This document shows positions 1 through 6,026 of a DNA stretch of 6,026 nt, in pieces; positions within the stretch are counted from its first letter, which is position 1, and the number at the start of each line of letters is the position of its first letter. The position numbers and the translations under genes were made by a program. The DNA is from Sutterella sp. UBA1442 (GTDB taxonomy: Bacteria > Pseudomonadota > Gammaproteobacteria > Burkholderiales > Burkholderiaceae_F), in NCBI GenBank assembly GCA_002329575.1, contig DCTK01000001.1, positions 2,603-8,628 on the forward strand, in the 5' to 3' direction. Below the pieces are notes generated by a model. That model saw nothing but the letters and a program-made list of their open reading frames with translations. It was not told where the DNA came from and made no database searches.

Positions 1-860
1 ACTAGCTTTGAAGCAACCGGTGCAAAACCGGGCCTGCCGTCATTTGCAACGGATTGTTTTGTTTTTAAATGTGCCGTTTCGATGGCTTCAAAAGAAACGC
101 TTGAGACATACCACGTGGCCGTTCCGCCGTTTTCATTTAAGCCGTAAACGTAGCGCTTTCCGACAATTTGACGCAAATGCGCAATGGCTTGAGTCAATGG
201 CAAAAAGACCGTTGCTTTTTGAGGGCAAGCCGTTGCACAAACCGGCACCCCTCCCTTATCAAGACTGTCAGCGCAAAAGTCGCACTTGTACATCACGCCT
301 CCGCCCGCAAATTTAGGAGCGACATCCAAATAGAGTCCGACTCCGGCTTGTCGTTGCGGTATAGACCAAGGGCAAACATCGCGGCATTTAGCTCCGCCGA
401 AACACACTGAAGAATCAATCTGCACCGCGCCTTCGTCCGTGCGGTTGATGGCTCCAAACGGACATATTTTGCGGCAAGGCGCGTCAAAACAATGCATGCA
501 ACGCCTGGGCGCGTAAACCACTTTACCGTCCTCCAGCTCAACCTTTTCGACGTAAAGCCAGTTGTAGGGCGTCAATCGACTAATAAGGTCTTGTCGTTCA
601 GAGAAATCTTCAAAGGTCTTTTGAGGCCAATAGGGACGCAAAGGTTTTTGTGGCTGAGGGAAGCGCTTCTGATTTTTATCTCGACAAGCCTTTACACAAA
701 GCGGTACTGCTCGGTCCGCACAACCGTCGCAAGCATCCAGATCAATAATGCTGACCCATTGATTTAAAGACGGTTCTCCTTGCTTTGCTTGAGCCTGGAA
801 TGCTCCGGCCGCAATCGCAGTCAAGAGAGAACCTTTGAGAAAAGTTCTTCGATCTGCCAT
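1..860 (-). CDS. Tat-exported four-cluster Fe-S electron-transfer subunit (HybA/NrfC/DmsB type), 3' end outside window
   Basis: Reading from ATG at 860, the frame stays open for 286 codons to the window edge, so the C-terminus is missing. Residues 3-9 (DRRTFLK) form a twin-arginine motif, followed by a hydrophobic segment and a likely signal peptidase site after AQA (residue 25). Four Cys groups follow: C44-C47-C55-C59, C121-C124-C129-C133, C153-(G156)-C159-C163 and C193-C196-C208-C212, the layout of the DmsB/NarH/HybA family of electron-wire subunits. The later YGLNENGGT and WYVSSVSFEAI stretches also resemble the HybA/FdnH branch. By family knowledge it should lie on the periplasmic face and pass electrons between a membrane quinone module and a catalytic or cytochrome partner; neither partner is visible, so the substrate is unknown. 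Group I has seven residues between its second and third Cys (usually two or three), and group III lacks its second Cys. HybA is about 328 residues, so a C-terminal membrane anchor may follow outside the window. The gene lies beyond a terminator and so needs its own promoter in 861-930, but I see no convincing -35/-10 pair there. The Shine-Dalgarno is weak (GAAAG, about 9 nt before ATG). Confidence 0.88.
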   Translation of the reverse strand, partial: MADRRTFLKGSLLTAIAAGAFQAQAKQGEPSLNQWVSIIDLDACDGCADRAVPLCVKACRDKNQKRFPQPQKPLRPYWPQKTFEDFSERQDLISRLTPYNWLYVEKVELEDGKVVYAPRRCMHCFDAPCRKICPFGAINRTDEGAVQIDSSVCFGGAKCRDVCPWSIPQRQAGVGLYLDVAPKFAGGGVMYKCDFCADSLDKGGVPVCATACPQKATVFLPLTQAIAHLRQIVGKRYVYGLNENGGTATWYVSSVSFEAIETAHLKTKQSVANDGRPGFAPVASKL

Positions 861-930
861 GACATTGCGCTTTCTAAAATTCTGTTTTGCAATGTTAGCC
901 TATACCAAATGCAGAAAGAATAACTTTTGG

Positions 931-970
931 ACAAAAACAAAAATCCGCACGGTTTTCACACACGCGCGGA
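931..970 (-). terminator. Intrinsic terminator after tRNA-Thr
   Basis: On the minus strand an 8-bp stem (TCCGCGCG paired with CGTGCGGA, including one G-U wobble) closes an 11-nt loop and is followed at once by TTTTTGTTTTTG. It sits 9 nt past the CCA end of the tRNA, so it should end the sspA-sspB-tRNA transcript and separate it from the Fe-S gene starting at 860. Confidence 0.85.
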
Positions 971-979
971 CATAAAATT

Positions 980-1055
980 TGGCGCCCGATGACTGACTCG
1001 AACAGACGACCTACCGCTTACAAGGCGGTTGCTCTACCAACTGAGCTAATCGGGC
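980..1055 (-). tRNA. tRNA-Thr, anticodon UGU, CCA encoded
   Basis: A full 76-nt cloverleaf can be folded by eye. The 7-bp acceptor stem is GCCCGAT with ATCGGGC, the D arm is GCTC/GAGC with the AGTTGGTA loop, and the anticodon stem is ACCGC/GCGGT around loop CTTGTAA, giving anticodon TGT, which reads ACA threonine codons. The variable loop is AGGTC, the T loop is TTCGAGT, and the 3' CCA is encoded. The G1-C72 and C2-G71 pairs used by bacterial threonyl-tRNA synthetase are present. Two oddities: the T stem GTCTG/CAGTC has a T-T mismatch at 50-64, and the discriminator base is G73, whereas E. coli threonine tRNAs have A73. The gene starts 15 nt after the sspB stop and is probably cut from the sspAB transcript. 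Confidence 0.95.
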
Positions 1056-1070
1056 CTCACAAAAGAGCGA

Positions 1071-1454
1071 CTATTTTACACGAGAAAAGACCGGTTTGGA
1101 AGAAGTCTTTTTCTCTTCGACTTCATCTTCGGGTTCGTCACTATTTGGACCAAACATCATTCCCTTGGTCGGCTCTTCTTGAGGGAAGGTACCGATGATA
1201 TTGCGATAAGGCACATAACAGCGTTGAGCCTGATCCCCAAAGCGGGCCTCAAAAATGACGGCATCTTCCTCGAAGTGCAAATTGTGAGTAGCCTCCGTCG
1301 AGATATCGAAAACAATCTGACCGTCTTCGACAAATTCCATCGGTACGGTACAGCGATCATCAACGGCCACGAGAATATAGGGCGTTAGTCCCACATCCGT
1401 GCACCAATTCCAAATGGCCTGAATCAAGTACGATTTGATCGACGGTCTTGACAT
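1071..1454 (-). CDS. sspB: SspB, ClpXP protease specificity-enhancing adaptor
   Basis: This 127-residue protein matches the SspB family. The N-terminal part (SIKSYLIQAIWNWC, then GLTPYILVAVDD) leads into the substrate-binding beta domain with PMEFV, IVFDIS and EATHNL, and FEARFG and VPYRNIIGTF follow. SspB dimers bind the ssrA tag that trans-translation adds to stalled proteins and hand them to ClpX. The fold is followed by an acidic, flexible linker (about residues 100-117) and the C-terminal tail KPVFSRVK, which resembles the E. coli ClpX-binding tail RPALRVVK. E. coli SspB is 165 residues, so the linker here is shorter. The start is supported by GGAGAG 5 nt before ATG. The gene lies 20 nt after sspA, in the usual sspA-sspB operon order. 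Confidence 0.93.
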   Translation of the reverse strand: MSRPSIKSYLIQAIWNWCTDVGLTPYILVAVDDRCTVPMEFVEDGQIVFDISTEATHNLHFEEDAVIFEARFGDQAQRCYVPYRNIIGTFPQEEPTKGMMFGPNSDEPEDEVEEKKTSSKPVFSRVK

Positions 1455-1474
1455 GGTCTCTCCAATCGGACGAT

Positions 1475-2077
1475 TTAACGACGCATCACTTTTTCAGAAG
1501 GCGTCATGGAATCAATGAATGACTGACGTGAAAACAGTCGTTCAGCGTACTTTTGTAGCGGTGCTGCAGAAGGCGGCAAGTCGATACCGTAGTATCCGAG
1601 ACGCCACAGTAGCGGAGCCATCACGACGTCCAACATCGTGAACTCTTCACCAAAGATGTACTTATTTTTCAAAAAGACGGGAGACATCGCCGTCAATTGA
1701 TCGCGAATGGCGGCACGAGCAGCTTGCTTGGCTACTTCATCGGTTTTACTCGATTCAAGCGTACGAACATGCGTGAAAAGTTCGCGCTCAAAATTAAACA
1801 GGAACAAACGCACTCGAGCACGCATCACGGGCTCGGCAGGCATTAATTGCGGATGCGGGAAACGTTCGTCCAAATACTCACAAATGATGTTTGCCTCATA
1901 GAGGAAAAATTCGCGCTCTACGAGCACCGGCACTTCCCCGTACGGATTCATCGTCGCAATATCTGCGGGCAAGTTATTAACGTCTACATCACGCACTTCA
2001 AAATCCATGCCCTTTTCATACAAAAGAAAACGACACCGATGAGAAAAAGGACAAGTCGTACCGGAATACAAAATCAT
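1475..2077 (-). CDS. sspA: SspA, stringent starvation protein A (GST-fold RNA polymerase-associated regulator)
   Basis: The 200-residue product has a thioredoxin-like N-terminal domain (about 1-75) and an all-helical GST C-terminal domain (about 85-195). Marks of SspA are MILYSGTTCPFSHRC at the start, NPYGEVPVL (44-52), DERFPHPQLMP and the surface P74-H75-P76 patch, which in E. coli SspA is required for function. SspA binds RNA polymerase under starvation and acid stress and is not a working glutathione transferase. The reading frame is open 12 codons further upstream, but I start at ATG 2077: AAGGAG lies 7 nt before it, and the product then begins as family members do. sspB follows after 20 nt. 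The 148-nt gap upstream suggests a separate promoter for sspAB. Confidence 0.94.
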   Translation of the reverse strand: MILYSGTTCPFSHRCRFLLYEKGMDFEVRDVDVNNLPADIATMNPYGEVPVLVEREFFLYEANIICEYLDERFPHPQLMPAEPVMRARVRLFLFNFERELFTHVRTLESSKTDEVAKQAARAAIRDQLTAMSPVFLKNKYIFGEEFTMLDVVMAPLLWRLGYYGIDLPPSAAPLQKYAERLFSRQSFIDSMTPSEKVMRR

Positions 2078-2225
2078 TTCATTACTCCTTCGCCTAAGTT
2101 CGGCGATGCGCATTGATCAGCCCGCAAGCGAAACACTGAAATAAACGGGCGACCATTGTTTAATTTTAATCGAGCGCCGAAAAAAACGCTACAAAACACA
2201 AATAATTTATTTATTTATCAATAGG
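2078..2225 (-). promoter_or_regulatory. Probable sspAB promoter region and leader
   Basis: This is the longest gap in the window and its nif3-proximal part (2155-2225) is strikingly AT-rich. On the minus strand a possible -10, TAAAAT (2168-2163), follows a T-rich run, but no good -35 is correctly spaced, so the exact promoter is uncertain. The leader could form two small hairpins: GCCCG/CGGGC (2120-2150, 21-nt loop) and TCGCC/GGCGA (2090-2106, 7-nt loop), the latter touching the AAGGAG ribosome binding site. I see no intrinsic terminator for the upstream nif3 transcript, so read-through into sspAB is possible. Confidence 0.35.
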
Positions 2226-2969
2226 TTAAATTGGATTGTCATCATCTACAAAAATGCATTCCAGACCTAACTCTTTCTCGATGTATTCGCCTAAAGCACA
2301 GATACCCAAGCGCTCGGTTGCGTGATGTCCACACACAAGATATGGCACACCGCTTTCGCGTGCAAAATGAGTCGTTCGCTCGGCAGCCTCTCCGCTTAAA
2401 TAAGCGTCTACACCAGCTGCCGCCGCAATTTCGAAAAAGTCCTGCGCAGCCCCTGAACACCAAGCCAACTTGCGTATGGGCTCTTCTCGTTGCCCCAACA
2501 CGAGTGGTTCACGACCGAGCAATTGTCCCACTCGGTCTGCTAATGCTTCCAGAGACTCGGCGGCAACCGTACCTGTCCACACAAAGGGTTCATCGGTTAA
2601 TTGCGTTATCTCGGCTGCGCCTAAAAGGGCCCCCAATCTTGCGTTGTTGCCGAGTGTTTCGTGCGAATCTAAAGGAAGGTGGTAGGCAATCAAATTGATG
2701 TCCGCACTCAGTAACGCTTTCAATCTTTTGTATTTGGTGCCGACAATAGCTGCATTTTCTCCGCGCCAAAACCATCCGTGATGCACAAGAAGTGCATCAG
2801 CCTGAAGCTCACAAGCCCGATCTATGACGCGCTGAGTGGCCGAAACGGCACAAACAATGCGACGAACATCGCTCTTACCTTGAACCTGCAGACCGTTTGG
2901 TGCATAGTCCTTGAAAAGTTCCGGATGAAGTAAGTGATTAAGGTGCTCAATCAGGGCATCACGAAGCAT
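2226..2969 (-). CDS. ybgI: NIF3/YbgI-family dinuclear metal-centre protein
   Basis: The 247-residue product has the length of E. coli YbgI, and the metal ligands fall at the same numbers: H63 and H64 (LVHHGWFWRG), D101 (YHLPLDSHE), H215 and E219 (CGHHATERLG). The early NGLQVQG (25-31) is another family mark. Such proteins form hexameric toroids with two metals per subunit. They are often annotated as type 2 GTP cyclohydrolase I homologues, but the physiological reaction is not settled, so I assign only the family. The start at 2969 is supported by AAGGAG 7 nt upstream. The gene follows tatC by 36 nt and is probably the last of the murA-hinT-tat block. The middle part (about 125-185) is the less conserved stretch between the two ligand clusters. 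Confidence 0.92.
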   Translation of the reverse strand: MLRDALIEHLNHLLHPELFKDYAPNGLQVQGKSDVRRIVCAVSATQRVIDRACELQADALLVHHGWFWRGENAAIVGTKYKRLKALLSADINLIAYHLPLDSHETLGNNARLGALLGAAEITQLTDEPFVWTGTVAAESLEALADRVGQLLGREPLVLGQREEPIRKLAWCSGAAQDFFEIAAAAGVDAYLSGEAAERTTHFARESGVPYLVCGHHATERLGICALGEYIEKELGLECIFVDDDNPI

Positions 2970-3005
2970 CTTGATACTCCTTGAGTTGAAAAATAGCAGT
3001 GGCGA

Positions 3006-3791
3006 TCAGGCCTCGTTGTCTTCAGAGTCTTCGTGCTTCTTGCCGAAGGCTTTGACGGCCCAAAGTCCCACTTGATACAAAATTACGAGCGGCACGGCCA
3101 ACAGGCATTGGCTCAGTACGTCAGGCGGCGTAACGATGGCCGCAATCACAAAGGCTCCCACAATCACGTAAGGGCGCAAGTGCACCATCTGCTCATAGCG
3201 AGCAATCCCCGTGTGATTCAAGAGCACGACCACAATGGGCACTTCAAACGCAAGGCCAAAAGCGACAAACATGCCGATCACAAAACTGAAGTAGGCATCA
3301 ATGTCTGGGGCGAAGTTAACGCTTTCCGGACTAAACCCCGCAATGAAGAGAAACACCATCCGGAAGACAATGAAATAGCAGTAAAGCATTCCGAGCGCAA
3401 ACATAATGATGCTCGAAATCAAAACCGGAAAAACGAGTCGCTTTTCTTTTTTATAAAGGCCCGGAGCCACGAACGCCCAGACCTGATAAAGCACGATGGG
3501 AAGTGCGATTAAAAAAGCCAAGAAAAGAGTGACTTTCAAAGGCACGAAGAAAGGGGCTACCACGCCCGTGGAGAGCATTTTGACACCTTCGGGTAGAGCA
3601 CTCATCAGAGGACGACTCAGGATGTCAAAAATTTGCTTCATAAAGGGCGAGAGCGCCAAAAAGACCACGAGAACGCTTGCGCACGCTTTCACGGTTCGCG
3701 ACCGCAACTCCAGAAGGTGACTCATGAGCGGCTGCTCGCGATCAACTTCTTCGTCCTCATTTTTCTCGTAAGTGAGCTTTTCGTTGGTCAT
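3006..3791 (-). CDS. tatC: TatC, twin-arginine translocase signal-receptor subunit
   Basis: TatC is the multi-spanning membrane subunit that recognises twin-arginine signal peptides and, with TatB, forms the receptor complex. The 261-residue protein shows six hydrophobic segments and the family signatures SHLLELR (24-30), YQVWAFVAPGLYKKEKR (102-118), FEVPIVVVLL (182-191) and RPYVIVGAFVIAAIVTPPDVLSQ. Residues equivalent to E. coli E15, F94, E103, E170 and D211 are present as E28, F107, E116, E183 and D224, so the signal-binding surface looks intact. The cytoplasmic N-terminus is about 13 residues longer than in E. coli and very acidic and polar (residues 3-20). The C-terminal tail is also charged. 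The start lies 7 nt after the tatB stop, with only a weak GAG as ribosome binding site, suggesting translational coupling to tatB. Confidence 0.96.
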   Translation of the reverse strand: MTNEKLTYEKNEDEEVDREQPLMSHLLELRSRTVKACASVLVVFLALSPFMKQIFDILSRPLMSALPEGVKMLSTGVVAPFFVPLKVTLFLAFLIALPIVLYQVWAFVAPGLYKKEKRLVFPVLISSIIMFALGMLYCYFIVFRMVFLFIAGFSPESVNFAPDIDAYFSFVIGMFVAFGLAFEVPIVVVLLNHTGIARYEQMVHLRPYVIVGAFVIAAIVTPPDVLSQCLLAVPLVILYQVGLWAVKAFGKKHEDSEDNEA

Positions 3792-3798
3792 GGACGTC

Positions 3799-4422
3799 TC
3801 AACGGTAAATACGGGGACGGTTTACACGCGCCCGCGGAGCATAGCGGCGATTGTAGCCACCCAGAGATTTTTTCGGCAACGCCATTTCACGTCGCAAAGC
3901 TTCAAGCTCTTCAATTAAATCATCCAAGGAGGCTGTCGGCTTGTAGCGTTTGGGAACATATAGCGACTGTCGAGTGCCATCGTCGTCGCCCCCCATATCC
4001 CAGCCGAAAGGATTATTGGTTCGAAAGTCCGATGAACGGGACTTTGTCGGCAACGTTGCTTCTGCTTGATTAAATTTTGTGTAAGGATCTGGTGTGGCAC
4101 TCTTGGTGACTGAGTCGACCGGCTCTTTGACGGTAGAGACCGTCTCACGAATAGCGTCGGTTTCAGCCTTGACACCCGATTTGATCTCCGTGAAGGATTT
4201 TTTCAAATCTGCAGCCGAGCTGCTGATTTCTTCCCGAATACGCTTAATTTCAGACAGTTGTGTCTCACGCTCAATCTCACCCTTGACCTGTGTGAGATAA
4301 CTTTGCGCACGCGCAAGCAACCGCCCTGCCGTGCGAGCAACCTCAGGCAGTTTCTCCGGGCCGAGCACCACAAGAGCGGCAACGCCGACAATTAAAATTT
4401 CAGAAAAACTTAAATCAAACAT
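3799..4422 (-). CDS. tatB: TatB, twin-arginine translocase receptor-complex subunit
   Basis: The first 20 residues (MFDLSFSEILIVGVAALVVL) are a typical TatB transmembrane helix with the conserved E8. The G21-P22 hinge and the amphipathic helix LPEVARTAGRLLARAQ follow, then a long charged, probably coiled-coil stretch (about 45-100) and a low-complexity polar region. TatB sits beside TatC and receives signal peptides. At 207 residues it is longer than E. coli TatB (171), and the last 18 residues are strongly basic, with seven arginines (tail RPRIYR). I chose ATG 4422 because the product then starts as in the family; an in-frame TTG three codons upstream (4431) is possible. Neither start has a recognisable Shine-Dalgarno sequence, unlike tatA, hinT, nif3 and sspA. 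The gene lies 67 nt after tatA, with a hairpin in between. Confidence 0.93.
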   Translation of the reverse strand: MFDLSFSEILIVGVAALVVLGPEKLPEVARTAGRLLARAQSYLTQVKGEIERETQLSEIKRIREEISSSAADLKKSFTEIKSGVKAETDAIRETVSTVKEPVDSVTKSATPDPYTKFNQAEATLPTKSRSSDFRTNNPFGWDMGGDDDGTRQSLYVPKRYKPTASLDDLIEELEALRREMALPKKSLGGYNRRYAPRARVNRPRIYR

Positions 4423-4440
4423 AAACGGCAAACGAGCTAC

Positions 4441-4467
4441 GCGGATGCAAGAACTATCTGCATCCGC
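4441..4467 (-). promoter_or_regulatory. Perfect 9-bp hairpin between tatA and tatB
   Basis: Arms GCGGATGCA and TGCATCCGC are perfectly complementary around a 9-nt loop, 22 nt after the tatA stop and 18 nt before the tatB ATG. In the transcribed direction the sequence after the stem is GTAGCTCG, with no U-run, so it is not an intrinsic terminator. It could stabilise the tatA end of the mRNA or be a processing or attenuation point. The structure is seen directly; the role is inferred. Confidence 0.7.
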
Positions 4468-4489
4468 ATTCTCAGTTTCCGATCAACGT

Positions 4490-4735
4490 TTATTTTGTGA
4501 CTTTCTCTTTGGCCTGGACATCGACCGTGTCGGCTTCGGCCTTTTGAGCCGTCACTTGCTTGGGATCTTCCTTAGCGGCAGCGTTGGTTTCTTCTTGACC
4601 TTCTTTCAAGCCGTCTTTAAAGCCCTTAATACCACTACCCAAGTCACGGCCGAGGTTTTTAAGCTTACTCGTACCGAACACGAGTACCACGATCAAAAGA
4701 ACGATCAACCAGTGCCAAATTGAAAAACTTCCCAT
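4490..4735 (-). CDS. tatA: TatA, twin-arginine translocase pore-forming subunit
   Basis: The 81-residue protein has the TatA plan: a short periplasmic start (MGSFSIWHW), one transmembrane helix (about 6-20), the F20-G21 hinge, an amphipathic helix (about 22-43, with [18 protein letters not shown]) and a disordered polar tail. TatA oligomers are recruited to the TatBC-cargo complex to let folded proteins cross the inner membrane. The start is certain: AGGAG lies 6 nt before ATG and is embedded in the last codons of hinT, whose stop is only 2 nt upstream, so the two genes are probably translated in a coupled way. TatA is normally needed in large excess over TatB and TatC; the good binding site here and the poor one at tatB fit that. 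Confidence 0.96.
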   Translation of the reverse strand: MGSFSIWHWLIVLLIVVLVFGTSKLKNLGRDLGSGIKGFKDGLKEGQEETNAAAKEDPKQVTAQKAEADTVDVQAKEKVTK

Positions 4736-4737
4736 TT

Positions 4738-5079
4738 TTAGCTCCTACGCGCCCAGGGTTGCGGGCCGCCCATAACGTGAATATGCAAATGGCCGACTTC
4801 CTGACCGCCGTCTTTTCCGGTGTTGATCACAACACGAAAACCGTTTTGGCAGCCTTGCTCTTTAGCCAGTTGCGGTACCAGTGCAAGCATTTTACCTAAA
4901 AGTGCCGTATCTTCAGGTTGCGCTTCGGCCAAAGATGTTAAATGCTTTTTCGGAATCATTAAAAAATGAATCGGCGCAGACGGATTAATGTCGTGAAAGG
5001 CCAATACGTCTTCGTCTTCATAGACCTTATTGCAAGGGATGTCACCCTTGATGATTTTGCAGAAAATACAATCTTGCAT
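4738..5079 (-). CDS. hinT: HinT, HIT-family purine nucleoside phosphoramidase
   Basis: The 113-residue product starts [15 protein letters not shown] and holds the histidine triad [10 protein letters not shown] with H97, H99 and the nucleophile H101, plus the conserved N86 (VINTG) and a C-terminal Trp (W109). Proteins of this family hydrolyse AMP-lysine and other nucleoside phosphoramidates, including aminoacyl-adenylates; the cellular role is not well defined. CxxC at 4-7 may bind zinc, as in several HIT proteins. I start at ATG 5079, not the in-frame ATG at 5094, because GAGGG stands 8 nt before the former and nothing precedes the latter. It follows murA by 22 nt and precedes tatA by 2 nt. 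hinT next to tatA is a common betaproteobacterial order, usually with hisE just upstream. Confidence 0.94.
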   Translation of the reverse strand: MQDCIFCKIIKGDIPCNKVYEDEDVLAFHDINPSAPIHFLMIPKKHLTSLAEAQPEDTALLGKMLALVPQLAKEQGCQNGFRVVINTGKDGGQEVGHLHIHVMGGPQPWARRS

Positions 5080-5101
5080 GATCTTTTCCCTCATCTATTT
5101 A

Positions 5102-6026
<925 letters not shown>

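Noticed and set aside
8..767. Plus-strand open frames at 8-316, 168-410 and 492-767
   Set aside because: They lie opposite the Fe-S protein, whose minus-strand frame has four Cys groups and a Tat signal; the plus-strand products have no recognisable features.
861..930. FNR-type operator or sigma-70 promoter for the Fe-S gene
   Set aside because: I looked for TTGAT-N4-ATCAA and for a spaced -35/-10 pair and found only poor matches such as TATAGG and TAACAT.
980..1055. tRNA-Thr as an integration (att) site for a mobile element
   Set aside because: No integrase gene, no repeat of the tRNA 3' end and no foreign-looking DNA is visible within the window.
1475..2077. SspA as a glutathione S-transferase enzyme
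   Set aside because: The fold is GST-like, but the motifs, the PHP patch and the sspB neighbour identify the RNA polymerase-associated regulator.
2078..2113. Upstream in-frame ATG at 2113 as the sspA start
   Set aside because: The extra 12 residues are not typical of SspA, and the AAGGAG ribosome binding site stands 7 nt before the ATG at 2077.
4441..4467. tatA-tatB hairpin as an intrinsic terminator
   Set aside because: No U-run follows the stem, and tatB and tatC must be transcribed from upstream in this layout.
5080..5094. In-frame ATG at 5094 as the hinT start
   Set aside because: No ribosome binding site precedes it; GAGGG, lying inside this extension, serves the ATG at 5079, which gives the usual HinT N-terminus.

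Overview
The window is a compact stretch of a bacterial chromosome with every recognised gene on the minus strand, so it reads from position 6026 down to position 1. Protein sequences and gene order point to a betaproteobacterium (Burkholderiales). The missing neighbours described below, together with a respiratory Fe-S protein, make a gut-type anaerobic or microaerophilic lineage such as the Sutterellaceae plausible. That lineage is an inference from memory of gene orders, not a database result.

Layout in transcription order: (1) 6026-5102, the C-terminal three quarters of murA (peptidoglycan precursor synthesis), cut by the window end. (2) 5079-4738, hinT, a HIT-family nucleotide hydrolase. 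(3) 4735-3006, tatA-tatB-tatC, a complete twin-arginine translocase, with a perfect 9-bp hairpin between tatA and tatB. (4) 2969-2226, a NIF3/YbgI dinuclear-metal protein. Gaps in this block are 2 to 67 nt, so it looks like one operon. (5) A 148-nt AT-rich gap, the most likely promoter region. (6) 2077-1071, sspA-sspB (stringent starvation regulator and ClpXP adaptor), followed 15 nt later by tRNA-Thr(UGU) and a clear intrinsic terminator (970-931). (7) 860-1, a Tat-signal, four-cluster ferredoxin-like electron-transfer subunit of the HybA/NrfC/DmsB type, running off the window.

The functional link inside the window is the Tat system and a protein that should be its cargo: TatABC exports folded cofactor proteins, and the Fe-S protein carries an RR-x-F-L-K signal. 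The two junctions murA|hinT and nif3|sspA are where many betaproteobacteria carry, respectively, the his operon and the petABC (cytochrome bc1) genes. Both blocks are absent here, giving a condensed version of a familiar region.

I see no sign of an undescribed system, mobile element, CRISPR array or phage. The points worth a second look are a Cys-to-Gly change in one Fe-S motif (predicting a [3Fe-4S] cluster), the tatA/tatB intergenic hairpin with a poor tatB ribosome binding site, an imperfect T-stem and G73 in the tRNA, and the two condensed junctions.
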